A DNA stretch of 64,000 nucleotides. Source: Apostichopus japonicus. Taxonomy: Eukaryota; Echinodermata; Holothuroidea; Aspidochirotida; Stichopodidae. The number at the start of each line of letters is the position of its first letter. The stretch's first letter is position 1. Position numbers and translations under genes: made by a program. The stretch is from assembly GCF_037975245.1 (NCBI RefSeq), contig NC_092576.1, positions 26,923,611 through 26,987,610 of the forward strand, in the 5' to 3' direction. The notes beneath the pieces are model-generated. The model did no database searches. It had not been told where the DNA came from and worked only from the letters and a program-made list of their open reading frames with translations. Below are positions 23,381 through 37,352 of this stretch, in pieces.

Positions 23381-26300
23381 ATGTCACTTTATTTCTTCCT
23401 ACCTGAGGATGTCACTTTATTTCCTCCTACCTGAGGATGTCACTTTATTTCCTCCTACCTGAGGATGTCACTTTATTTCCTCCTACCTGAGGATGTCACT
23501 TTATATCCTCCTACCTATGGATGTCACTTTATTTCCTCCTACCTGAGGATGTCACTTTATTTCCTCCTACCTGAGGATGTCACTTTATATCCTCCTACCT
23601 GAGGATGTCACTTAACTTCCTCCTACCTGAGGATGTCACTTTATTTCTTCCTACCTGAGGATGTCACTTTATTTCCTCCTACCTGAGGATATCACTTTAT
23701 TTCCTCCTACCTGAGGATGTCACTTTATTTCCTCCTACCTGAGGATGTCACTTTATATCCTCCTACCTGAGGATGTCACTTTATATCCTCCTACCTGAGG
23801 ATGTCACTTTATTTCCTCCTACCGGAAGATGTCACTTTATTTCCTCCTACCTGAGGATGTCACTTTATATCCTCCTACCTATGGATGTCACTTTATATCC
23901 TCCTACCTGAGGATGTCACTTTATTTCCTCCTACCTGAGGATGTCACTTTATTTCCTCCTACCTGAGGATGTCACTTTATTTCCTCCTACCTGAGGATGT
24001 CACTTTATATTCTCCTACCTATGGATGTCACTTTATTTCCTCCTACCTGAGGATGTCACTTTATTTCCTCCTACCTGAGGATGTCACTTTATATCCTCCT
24101 ACCTGAGGATGTCACTTTATATCCTCCTACCTGAGGATGTCACTTTATTTCCTCCTACCTGAGGATGTCACTTTATATCCTCCTACCTGAGGATGTCACT
24201 TTATTTCTTCCTACCTGAGGATGTCACTTTATTTCCTCCTACCTGAGGATGTCACTTTATTTCCTCCTACCTGAGGATGTCACTTTATTTCCTCCTACCT
24301 GAGGATGTCACTTTATATCCTCCTACCTGAGGATGTCACTTTATATCCTCCTACCTAAGGATGTCACTTTATTTCCTCCTTCCTGAGGATGTCACTTTAT
24401 TTTCTCCTACCTGAGGATGTCACTTTATATCCTCCTACCTGAGGATGTCACTTTATTTCCTCCTACCTGAGGATGTCACTTTATTTCCTCCTACCTGAGG
24501 ATGTCACTTTATATCCTCCTACCTGAGGATGTCACTTTATATCCTCCTACCTAAGGATGTCACTTTATATCCTCCTACCTGAGGATGTCACTTTATATCC
24601 TCCTACCTAAGGATGTCACTTTATTTCCTCCTACCTGAGGATGTCACTTTATTTCCTCCTACCTGAGGATGTCACTTTATATCCTCCTACCTGAGGATGT
24701 CACTTTATATCCTCCTACCTATGGATGTCACTTTATTTCCTCCTACCTGAGGATGTCACTTTATATCCTCCTACCTGAGGATGTCACTTTATTTCCTCCT
24801 TCCAGAGGATGTCACTTTATTTCCTCCTACCTGAGGATGTCACTTTATTTCCTCCTACCGGAAGATGTCACTTTATTTCCTCCTACCTGAGGATGTCACT
24901 TTATATCCTCCTACCTATTGATGTCACTTTATTTCCTCCTACCTGAGGATGTCACTTTATTACCTCCTACCTGAGGATGTCACTTTATTTCCTCCTACCT
25001 GAGGATGTCACTTTATTTCCTCCTACCTGAGGATGTCACTTTATTTCCTCCTACCTGAGGATGTCACTTTATTTCCTCCTACCTGAGGATGTCACTTTAT
25101 TTCCTCCTACCTGAGGATGTCACTTTATTTCCTCCTACCTGAGGATGTCACTTTATTTCCTCCTACCTGAGGATGTCACTTTATTTCCTCCTACCTGAGG
25201 ATGTCACTTTATTTCCTCCTACCTGAGGATGTCACTTTATTTCCTCCTACCGGAAGATGTCACTTTATTTCCTCCTACCTGAGGATGTCACTTTATATCC
25301 TCCTACCTATGGATGTCACTTTATATCCTCCTACCTGAGGATGTCACTTTATTTCCTTCTACCTATGGATGTCACTTTATTTCCTCCTACCTGAGGATGT
25401 CACTTTATATCCTCCTACCTGAGGATGTCACTTTATATCCTCCTACCTATGGATGTCACTTTATTTCCTCCTACCTGAGGATGTCACTTTATTTCCTCCT
25501 ACCTGAGGATGTCACTTTATATCCTCCTACCTGAGGATGTCACTTTATTTCCTCCTACCTGAGGATGTCACTTTATTTCCTCCTACCGGAAGATGTCACT
25601 TTATTTCCTCCTACCTGAGGATGTCACTTTATATCCTCCTACCTATGGATGTCACTTTATTTCCTCCTACCTGAAGATGTCACTTTATTTCCTCCTACCT
25701 GAGGATGTCACTTTATATCCTCCTACCTGAGGATGTCACTTAACTTCCTCCTACCTGAGGATGTCACTTTATTTCTTCCTACCTGAAGATGTCACTTTAT
25801 TTCCTCCTACCTGAGGATGTCACTTTATTTCCTCCTACCTGAGGATGTCACTTTATTTCCTCCTACCTGAGGATGTCACTTTATATCCTCCTACCTGAGG
25901 ATGTCACTTTATATCCTCCTACCTAAGGATGTCACTTTATTTCCTCCTTCCTGAGGATGTCACTTTATTTCCTCCTACCGGAAGATGTCACTTTATTTCC
26001 TCCTACCTGAGGATGTCACTTTATATCCTCCTACCTATGGATGTCACTTTATTTCCTCCTACCTGAGGATGTCACTTTATTTCTTCCTACCTGAGGATGT
26101 CACATTATTTCCTCCTACCTGAGGATGTCACTTTATATCCTCCTACCTGAGGATGTCACTTAACTTCCTCCTACCTGAGGATGTCACTTTATTTCTTCCT
26201 ACCTGAGGATGTCACTTTATTTCCTCCTACCTGAGGATGTCACTTTATTTCCTCCTACCTGAGGATGTCACTTAACTTCCTCCTACCTGAGGATGTCACT

Positions 26301-29120
26301 TTATATCCTCCTACCTATGGATGTCACTTTATTTCCTCCTACCTGAGGATGTCACTTTATTTCCTCCTACCTGAGGATGTCACTTTATATCCTCCTACCT
26401 GAGGATGTCACTTAACTTCCTCCTACCTGAGGATGTCACTTTATTTCCTCCTACCTGAGGATGTCACTTTATTTCCTCCTACCTGAGGATGTCACTTTAT
26501 ATCCTCCTACCTGAGGATGTCACTTTATTTCCTCCTACCTGAGGATGTCACTTTATTTCCTCCTACCGGAAGATGTCACTTTATTTCCTCCTACCTGAGG
26601 ATGTCACTTTATATCCTCCTACCTATGGATGTCACTTTATTTCCTCCTACCTGAGGATGTCACTTTATTTCCTCCTACCTGAGGATGTCACTTTATATCC
26701 TCCTACCTGAGGATGTCACTTAACTTCCTCCTACCTGAGGATGTCACTTTATTTCCTCCTACCGGAAGATGTCACTTTATTTCTTCCTACCTGAGGATGT
26801 CACTTTATTTCCTCCTACCTGAGGATGTCACTTTATTTCCTCCTACCTGAGGATGTCACTTTATTTCCTCCTACCTGAGGATGTCACTTTATATCCTCCT
26901 ACCTATGGATGTCACTTTATTTCCTCCTACCTGAGGATGTCACTTTATTTCCTCCTACCTGAGGATGTCACTTTATATCCTCCTACCTGAGGATGTCACT
27001 TAACTTCCTCCTACCTGAGGATGTCACTTTATTTCTTCCTACCTGAGGATGTCACTTTATTTCCTCCTACCTGAGGATGTCACTTTATTTCCTCCTACCT
27101 GAGGATGTCACTTTATTTCCTCCTACCTGAGGATGTCACTTTATATCCTCCTACCTGAGGATGTCACTTTATATCCTCCTACCTAAGGATGTCACTTTAT
27201 TTCCTCCTTCCTGAGGATGTCACTTTATTTCCTCCTACCGGAAGATGTCACTTTATTTCCTCCTACCTGAGGATGTCACTTTATATCCTCCTACCTATGG
27301 ATGTCACTTTATATCCTCCTACCTGAGGATGTCACTTTATTTCCTCCTACCTGAGGATGTCACTTTATTTCCTCCTACCTGAGGATGTCACTTTATTTCC
27401 TCCTACCTGAGGATGTCACTTTATATTCTCCTACCTATGGATGTCACTTTATTTCCTCCTACCTGAGGATGTCACTTTATTTCCTCCTACCTGAGGATGT
27501 CACTTTATATCCTCCTACCTGAGGATGTCACTTTATATCCTCCTACCTGAGGATGTCACTTTATTTCCTCCTACCTGAGGATGTCACTTTATATCCTCCT
27601 ACCTGAGGATGTCACTTTATTTCTTCCTACCTGAGGATGTCACTTTATATCCTCCTACCTGAGGATGTCACTTTATTTCCTCCTACCTGAGGATGTCACT
27701 TTATTTCCTCCTACCTGAGGATGTCACTTTATATCCTCCTACCTGAGGATGTCACTTTATATCCTCCTACCTCAGGATGTCACTTTATTTCCTCCTTCCT
27801 GAGGATGTCACTTTATTTCCTCCTACCTGAGGATGTCACTTTATATCCTCCTACCTGAGGATGTCACTTTATATCCTACTACCTATGGATGTCACTTTAT
27901 TTCCTCCTACCTGAGGATGTCACTTTATATCCTCCTACCTCAGGATGTCACTTTATTTCCTCCTACCTGAGGATGTCACTTTATTTCCTCCTACCTGAGG
28001 ATGTCACTTTATTTCCTCCTACCTGAGGATGTCACTTTATTTCCTCCTACCTGAGGATGTCACTTTATATCCTCCTACCTGAGGATGTCACTTTATATCC
28101 TCCTACCGGAAGATGTCACTTTATATCCTCCTACCTGAGGATGTCACTTTATATCCTCCTACCTAAGGATGTCACTTTATTTCCTCCTACCTGAGGATGT
28201 CACTTTATTTCCTCCTACCTGAGGATGTCACTTTATATCCTCCTACCTGAGGATGTCACTTTATATCCTCCTACCTATGGATGTCACTTTATTTCCTCCT
28301 ACCTGAGGATGTCACTTTATTTCCTCCTACCTGAGGATGTCACTTTATATCCTCCTACCTAAGGATGTCACTTTATTTCCTCCTTCCTGAGGATGTCACT
28401 TTATTTCCTCCTACCTGAGGATGTCACTTTATATCCTCCTACCTGAGGATGTCACTTTATTTCTTCCTACCTGAGGATGTCACATTATTTCCTCCTACCT
28501 GAGGATGTCACTTTATTTCCTCCTACCTGAGGATGTCACTTTATTTCCTCCTACCTGAGGATGTCACTTTATATCCTCCTACCTGAGGATGTCACTTTAT
28601 ATCCTCCTACCTAAGGATGTCACTTTATTTCCTCCTTCCTGAGGATGTCACTTTATTTCCTCCTACCTGAGGATGTCACTTTATATCCTCCTACCTGAGG
28701 ATGTCACTTTATTTCCTCCTACCTGAGGAAGTCACTTTATTTCCTCCTACCGGAAGATGTCACTTTATTTCCTCCTACCTGAGGATGTCACTTTATTTCC
28801 TCCTACCTGAGGATGTCACTTTATATCCTCCTACCTAAGGATGTCACTTTATATCCTCCTACCTATGGATGTCACTTTATTTCCTCCTACCTGAGGATGC
28901 CACTTTATTTCCTCCTACCTGAGGATGTCACTTTATATCCTCCTACCTGAGGATGTCACTTTATTTCCTCCTACCTGAGGAAGTCACTTTATTTCCTCCT
29001 ACCGGAAGATGTCACTTTATATCCTCCTACCTATGGATGTCACTTTATTTCCTCCTACCTGAGGATGTCACTTTATTTCTTCCTACCTGAGGATGTCACT
29101 TTATTTCCTCCTACCTGAGG
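23381..29120 (+). repeat. HOR unit B, copy 1 (5,740 bp, 205 monomers)
   Basis: The unit is repeated immediately at 29121. Private landmarks found in both copies include an ATATCAC monomer (23689 and 29429), a CTATTG ending (24915-24920 and 30655-30660), a TTACC monomer (24947 and 30687), a CCTTCTACC monomer (25339 and 31079), and a CACATT monomer (26097 and 31837). The match extends 23381-29204 against 29121-34944. A T8A at 28484 is present only in this copy. Confidence 0.92.
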
Positions 29121-32100
29121 ATGTCACTTTATTTCTTCCTACCTGAGGATGTCACTTTATTTCCTCCTACCTGAGGATGTCACTTTATTTCCTCCTACCT
29201 GAGGATGTCACTTTATTTCCTCCTACCTGAGGATGTCACTTTATATCCTCCTACCTATGGATGTCACTTTATTTCCTCCTACCTGAGGATGTCACTTTAT
29301 TTCCTCCTACCTGAGGATGTCACTTTATATCCTCCTACCTGAGGATGTCACTTAACTTCCTCCTACCTGAGGATGTCACTTTATTTCTTCCTACCTGAGG
29401 ATGTCACTTTATTTCCTCCTACCTGAGGATATCACTTTATTTCCTCCTACCTGAGGATGTCACTTTATTTCCTCCTACCTGAGGATGTCACTTTATATCC
29501 TCCTACCTGAGGATGTCACTTTATATCCTCCTACCTGAGGATGTCACTTTATTTCCTCCTACCGGAAGATGTCACTTTATTTCCTCCTACCTGAGGATGT
29601 CACTTTATATCCTCCTACCTATGGATGTCACTTTATATCCTCCTACCTGAGGATGTCACTTTATTTCCTCCTACCTGAGGATGTCACTTTATTTCCTCCT
29701 ACCTGAGGATGTCACTTTATTTCCTCCTACCTGAGGATGTCACTTTATATTCTCCTACCTATGGATGTCACTTTATTTCCTCCTACCTGAGGATGTCACT
29801 TTATTTCCTCCTACCTGAGGATGTCACTTTATATCCTCCTACCTGAGGATGTCACTTTATATCCTCCTACCTGAGGATGTCACTTTATTTCCTCCTACCT
29901 GAGGATGTCACTTTATATCCTCCTACCTGAGGATGTCACTTTATTTCTTCCTACCTGAGGATGTCACTTTATTTCCTCCTACCTGAGGATGTCACTTTAT
30001 TTCCTCCTACCTGAGGATGTCACTTTATTTCCTCCTACCTGAGGATGTCACTTTATATCCTCCTACCTGAGGATGTCACTTTATATCCTCCTACCTAAGG
30101 ATGTCACTTTATTTCCTCCTTCCTGAGGATGTCACTTTATTTTCTCCTACCTGAGGATGTCACTTTATATCCTCCTACCTGAGGATGTCACTTTATTTCC
30201 TCCTACCTGAGGATGTCACTTTATTTCCTCCTACCTGAGGATGTCACTTTATATCCTCCTACCTGAGGATGTCACTTTATATCCTCCTACCTAAGGATGT
30301 CACTTTATATCCTCCTACCTGAGGATGTCACTTTATATCCTCCTACCTAAGGATGTCACTTTATTTCCTCCTACCTGAGGATGTCACTTTATTTCCTCCT
30401 ACCTGAGGATGTCACTTTATATCCTCCTACCTGAGGATGTCACTTTATATCCTCCTACCTATGGATGTCACTTTATTTCCTCCTACCTGAGGATGTCACT
30501 TTATATCCTCCTACCTGAGGATGTCACTTTATTTCCTCCTTCCAGAGGATGTCACTTTATTTCCTCCTACCTGAGGATGTCACTTTATTTCCTCCTACCG
30601 GAAGATGTCACTTTATTTCCTCCTACCTGAGGATGTCACTTTATATCCTCCTACCTATTGATGTCACTTTATTTCCTCCTACCTGAGGATGTCACTTTAT
30701 TACCTCCTACCTGAGGATGTCACTTTATTTCCTCCTACCTGAGGATGTCACTTTATTTCCTCCTACCTGAGGATGTCACTTTATTTCCTCCTACCTGAGG
30801 ATGTCACTTTATTTCCTCCTACCTGAGGATGTCACTTTATTTCCTCCTACCTGAGGATGTCACTTTATTTCCTCCTACCTGAGGATGTCACTTTATTTCC
30901 TCCTACCTGAGGATGTCACTTTATTTCCTCCTACCTGAGGATGTCACTTTATTTCCTCCTACCTGAGGATGTCACTTTATTTCCTCCTACCGGAAGATGT
31001 CACTTTATTTCCTCCTACCTGAGGATGTCACTTTATATCCTCCTACCTATGGATGTCACTTTATATCCTCCTACCTGAGGATGTCACTTTATTTCCTTCT
31101 ACCTATGGATGTCACTTTATTTCCTCCTACCTGAGGATGTCACTTTATATCCTCCTACCTGAGGATGTCACTTTATATCCTCCTACCTATGGATGTCACT
31201 TTATTTCCTCCTACCTGAGGATGTCACTTTATTTCCTCCTACCTGAGGATGTCACTTTATATCCTCCTACCTGAGGATGTCACTTTATTTCCTCCTACCT
31301 GAGGATGTCACTTTATTTCCTCCTACCGGAAGATGTCACTTTATTTCCTCCTACCTGAGGATGTCACTTTATATCCTCCTACCTATGGATGTCACTTTAT
31401 TTCCTCCTACCTGAAGATGTCACTTTATTTCCTCCTACCTGAGGATGTCACTTTATATCCTCCTACCTGAGGATGTCACTTAACTTCCTCCTACCTGAGG
31501 ATGTCACTTTATTTCTTCCTACCTGAAGATGTCACTTTATTTCCTCCTACCTGAGGATGTCACTTTATTTCCTCCTACCTGAGGATGTCACTTTATTTCC
31601 TCCTACCTGAGGATGTCACTTTATATCCTCCTACCTGAGGATGTCACTTTATATCCTCCTACCTAAGGATGTCACTTTATTTCCTCCTTCCTGAGGATGT
31701 CACTTTATTTCCTCCTACCGGAAGATGTCACTTTATTTCCTCCTACCTGAGGATGTCACTTTATATCCTCCTACCTATGGATGTCACTTTATTTCCTCCT
31801 ACCTGAGGATGTCACTTTATTTCTTCCTACCTGAGGATGTCACATTATTTCCTCCTACCTGAGGATGTCACTTTATATCCTCCTACCTGAGGATGTCACT
31901 TAACTTCCTCCTACCTGAGGATGTCACTTTATTTCTTCCTACCTGAGGATGTCACTTTATTTCCTCCTACCTGAGGATGTCACTTTATTTCCTCCTACCT
32001 GAGGATGTCACTTAACTTCCTCCTACCTGAGGATGTCACTTTATATCCTCCTACCTATGGATGTCACTTTATTTCCTCCTACCTGAGGATGTCACTTTAT

Positions 32101-34860
32101 TTCCTCCTACCTGAGGATGTCACTTTATATCCTCCTACCTGAGGATGTCACTTAACTTCCTCCTACCTGAGGATGTCACTTTATTTCCTCCTACCTGAGG
32201 ATGTCACTTTATTTCCTCCTACCTGAGGATGTCACTTTATATCCTCCTACCTGAGGATGTCACTTTATTTCCTCCTACCTGAGGATGTCACTTTATTTCC
32301 TCCTACCGGAAGATGTCACTTTATTTCCTCCTACCTGAGGATGTCACTTTATATCCTCCTACCTATGGATGTCACTTTATTTCCTCCTACCTGAGGATGT
32401 CACTTTATTTCCTCCTACCTGAGGATGTCACTTTATATCCTCCTACCTGAGGATGTCACTTAACTTCCTCCTACCTGAGGATGTCACTTTATTTCCTCCT
32501 ACCGGAAGATGTCACTTTATTTCTTCCTACCTGAGGATGTCACTTTATTTCCTCCTACCTGAGGATGTCACTTTATTTCCTCCTACCTGAGGATGTCACT
32601 TTATTTCCTCCTACCTGAGGATGTCACTTTATATCCTCCTACCTATGGATGTCACTTTATTTCCTCCTACCTGAGGATGTCACTTTATTTCCTCCTACCT
32701 GAGGATGTCACTTTATATCCTCCTACCTGAGGATGTCACTTAACTTCCTCCTACCTGAGGATGTCACTTTATTTCTTCCTACCTGAGGATGTCACTTTAT
32801 TTCCTCCTACCTGAGGATGTCACTTTATTTCCTCCTACCTGAGGATGTCACTTTATTTCCTCCTACCTGAGGATGTCACTTTATATCCTCCTACCTGAGG
32901 ATGTCACTTTATATCCTCCTACCTAAGGATGTCACTTTATTTCCTCCTTCCTGAGGATGTCACTTTATTTCCTCCTACCGGAAGATGTCACTTTATTTCC
33001 TCCTACCTGAGGATGTCACTTTATATCCTCCTACCTATGGATGTCACTTTATATCCTCCTACCTGAGGATGTCACTTTATTTCCTCCTACCTGAGGATGT
33101 CACTTTATTTCCTCCTACCTGAGGATGTCACTTTATTTCCTCCTACCTGAGGATGTCACTTTATATTCTCCTACCTATGGATGTCACTTTATTTCCTCCT
33201 ACCTGAGGATGTCACTTTATTTCCTCCTACCTGAGGATGTCACTTTATATCCTCCTACCTGAGGATGTCACTTTATATCCTCCTACCTGAGGATGTCACT
33301 TTATTTCCTCCTACCTGAGGATGTCACTTTATATCCTCCTACCTGAGGATGTCACTTTATTTCTTCCTACCTGAGGATGTCACTTTATATCCTCCTACCT
33401 GAGGATGTCACTTTATTTCCTCCTACCTGAGGATGTCACTTTATTTCCTCCTACCTGAGGATGTCACTTTATATCCTCCTACCTGAGGATGTCACTTTAT
33501 ATCCTCCTACCTCAGGATGTCACTTTATTTCCTCCTTCCTGAGGATGTCACTTTATTTCCTCCTACCTGAGGATGTCACTTTATATCCTCCTACCTGAGG
33601 ATGTCACTTTATATCCTACTACCTATGGATGTCACTTTATTTCCTCCTACCTGAGGATGTCACTTTATATCCTCCTACCTCAGGATGTCACTTTATTTCC
33701 TCCTACCTGAGGATGTCACTTTATTTCCTCCTACCTGAGGATGTCACTTTATTTCCTCCTACCTGAGGATGTCACTTTATTTCCTCCTACCTGAGGATGT
33801 CACTTTATATCCTCCTACCTGAGGATGTCACTTTATATCCTCCTACCGGAAGATGTCACTTTATATCCTCCTACCTGAGGATGTCACTTTATATCCTCCT
33901 ACCTAAGGATGTCACTTTATTTCCTCCTACCTGAGGATGTCACTTTATTTCCTCCTACCTGAGGATGTCACTTTATATCCTCCTACCTGAGGATGTCACT
34001 TTATATCCTCCTACCTATGGATGTCACTTTATTTCCTCCTACCTGAGGATGTCACTTTATTTCCTCCTACCTGAGGATGTCACTTTATATCCTCCTACCT
34101 AAGGATGTCACTTTATTTCCTCCTTCCTGAGGATGTCACTTTATTTCCTCCTACCTGAGGATGTCACTTTATATCCTCCTACCTGAGGATGTCACTTTAT
34201 TTCTTCCTACCTGAGGATGTCACTTTATTTCCTCCTACCTGAGGATGTCACTTTATTTCCTCCTACCTGAGGATGTCACTTTATTTCCTCCTACCTGAGG
34301 ATGTCACTTTATATCCTCCTACCTGAGGATGTCACTTTATATCCTCCTACCTAAGGATGTCACTTTATTTCCTCCTTCCTGAGGATGTCACTTTATTTCC
34401 TCCTACCTGAGGATGTCCCTTTATATCCTCCTACCTGAGGATGTCACTTTATTTCCTCCTACCTGAGGAAGTCACTTTATTTCCTCCTACCGGAAGATGT
34501 CACTTTATTTCCTCCTACCTGAGGATGTCACTTTATTTCCTCCTACCTGAGGATGTCACTTTATATCCTCCTACCTAAGGATGTCACTTTATATCCTCCT
34601 ACCTATGGATGTCACTTTATTTCCTCCTACCTGAGGATGCCACTTTATTTCCTCCTACCTGAGGATGTCACTTTATATCCTCCTACCTGAGGATGTCACT
34701 TTATTTCCTCCTACCTGAGGAAGTCACTTTATTTCCTCCTACCGGAAGATGTCACTTTATATCCTCCTACCTATGGATGTCACTTTATTTCCTCCTACCT
34801 GAGGATGTCACTTTATTTCTTCCTACCTGAGGATGTCACTTTATTTCCTCCTACCTGAGG
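29121..34860 (+). repeat. HOR unit B, copy 2
   Basis: It is nearly identical to 23381-29120; the only differences I noticed are T8A at 28484 (copy 1 only) and A6C at 34418 (copy 2 only). The tail from 33713 also forms the start of unit C copy 1, so the two duplication events overlap. Confidence 0.92.
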
Positions 34861-36008
34861 ATGTCACTTTATTTCTTCCTACCTGAGGATGTCACTTTAT
34901 TTCCTCCTACCTGAGGATGTCACTTTATTTCCTCCTACCTGAGGATGTCACTTTATATCCTCCTACCTGAGGATGTCACTTTATTTCCTCCTACCTGAGG
35001 AAGTCACTTTATTTCCTCCTACCGGAAGATGTCACTTTATTTCCTCCTACCTGAGGATGTCACTTTATATCCTCCTACCTAAGGATGTCACTTTATATCC
35101 TCCTACCTGAGGATGTCACTTTATTTCCTCCTACCTATGGATGTCACTTTATTTCCTCCTACCTGAGGATGCCACTTTATTTCCTCCTACCTGAGGATGT
35201 CACTTTATATCCTCCTACCTGAGGATGTCACTTTATTTCCTCCTACCTGAGGAAGTCACTTTATTTCCTCCTACCGGAAGATGTCACTTTATTTCCTCCT
35301 ACCTGAGGATGTCACTTTATATCCTCCTACCTATGGATGTCACTTTATTTCCTCCTACCTGAGGATGTCACTTTATTTCCTCCTACCTAAGGATGTCACT
35401 TTATTTCCTCCTACCTGAGGATGTCACTTTATTCCCTCCTTCCTGAGGATGTCACTTTATTTTCTCCTACCTGAGGATGTCACTTTATTTCCTCCTACCG
35501 GAAGATGTCACTTTATTTCCTCCTACCTGAGGAAGTCACTTTATTTCCTCCTACCGGAAGATGTCACTTTATTTCCTCCTACCTGAGGATGTCACTTTAT
35601 ATCCTCCTACCTATGGATGTCACTTTATTTCCTCCTACCTGAGGATGTCACTTTATATCCTCCTACCTGAGGATGTCACTTTATTTCCTCCTACCTGAGG
35701 ATGTCACTTTATTCCCTCCTTCCTGAGGATGTCACTTTATTTCCTCCTACCTGAGGATGTCACTTTATTTCCTCCTACCTAAGGATGTCACTTTATTTCC
35801 TCCTACCTAAGGATGTCACTTTATTCCCTCCTACCTAAGGATGTCACTTTATTCCCTCCTACCTGAGGATGTCACTTTATTTCCTCCTACCTAAGGATGT
35901 CACTTTATATCCTCCTACCTATGGATGTCACTTTATTTCCTCCTACCTGAGGATGTCACTTTATTTCCTCCTACCTGAGGATGTCACTTTATATCCTCCT
36001 ACCTGAGG

Positions 36009-37352
36009 ATGTCACTTTATTTCCTCCTACCTAAGGATGTCACTTTATTTCCTCCTACCTGAGGATGTCACTTTATTCCCTCCTTCCTGAGAATGTCACT
36101 TTATTTTCTCCTACCTGAGGATGTCACTTTATTTCCTCCTACCTAAGGATGTCACTTTATTTCCTCCTACCTAAGGAGGTCACTTTATTCCCTCCTACCT
36201 AAGGATGTCACTTTATTCCCTCCTACCTGAGGATGTCACTTTATTTCCTCCTACCTAAGGATGTCACTTTATTTCCTCCTACCTAAGGATGTCACTTTAT
36301 TTCCTCCTACCTGAGGATGTCACTTTATTCCCTCCTACCTGAGGATGTCACTTTATTTCCTCCTACCTAGGGATGTCACTTTATTTCCTCCTACCTAAGG
36401 ATGTCACTTTATTTCCTCCTACCTAAGGATGTCACTTTATTCCCTCCTACCTAAGGATGTCACTTTATTCCCTCCTACCTGAGGATGTCACTTTATTTCC
36501 TCCTACCTAAGGATGTCACTTTATTTCCTCCTACCTGAAAATGTCACTTTATTTCCTCCTACCTGAGGATATTACTTTATTTCCTCCCACCTGAGGATGT
36601 CCCTTTATATCCTCCTACCTGAGGATGTCACTTTATTCCCTCCTTCCTGAGGATATCACTTTATTCCCTCCTTCCTGAGGATATCACTTTATTTCCTCCT
36701 ACCTGAGGATGTCACTTTTTTCCCTCCTACCTGAGGATGTCACTTTATTTCCTCCTACCTGAGGATGTCACTTTATTTTCTCCTACCTATGGATGTCACT
36801 TTATTTCCTCCTACCTGAGGATGCCACTTTATTTCCTCCTACCTGAGGATGTCACTTTATTTTCTCCTACCTATGGATGTCACTTTATTTCCTCCTACCT
36901 GAGGATGCCACTTTATTTCCTCCTACCTGAGGATGTCACTTTATATCCTCCTACCTGAGGATGTCACTTTATTTCCTCCTACCTGAGGAAGTCACTTTAT
37001 TTCCTCCTACCGGAAGATGTCACTTTATTTCCTCCTACCTGAGGATGTCACTTTATATCCTCCTACCTATGGATGTCACTTTATTTCCTCCTACCTGAGG
37101 ATGTCACTTTATATCCTCCTACCTGAGGATGTCACTTTATTTCCTCCTACCTGAGGATGTCACTTTATTCCCTCCTTCCTGAGGATGTCACTTTATTTCC
37201 TCCTACCTGAGGATGTCACTTTATTTCCTCCTACCTAAGGATGTCACTTTATTTCCTCCTACCTAAGGATGTCACTTTATTCCCTCCTACCTAAGGATGT
37301 CACTTTATTCCCTCCTACCTGAGGATGTCACTTTATTTCCTCCTACCTAAGG
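36009..37352 (+). repeat. Cassette K, copy 3
   Basis: It matches 197-1540 at an offset of 35,812 bp, but the match stops at both ends: 35981 is an A13 monomer instead of T13, and 37353 is an A13/CTATGG monomer. These two edges define the cassette boundaries. It carries a GAGAATG junction near 36089 and an A6C change at 36602, both shared only with copy 5. Confidence 0.87.
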
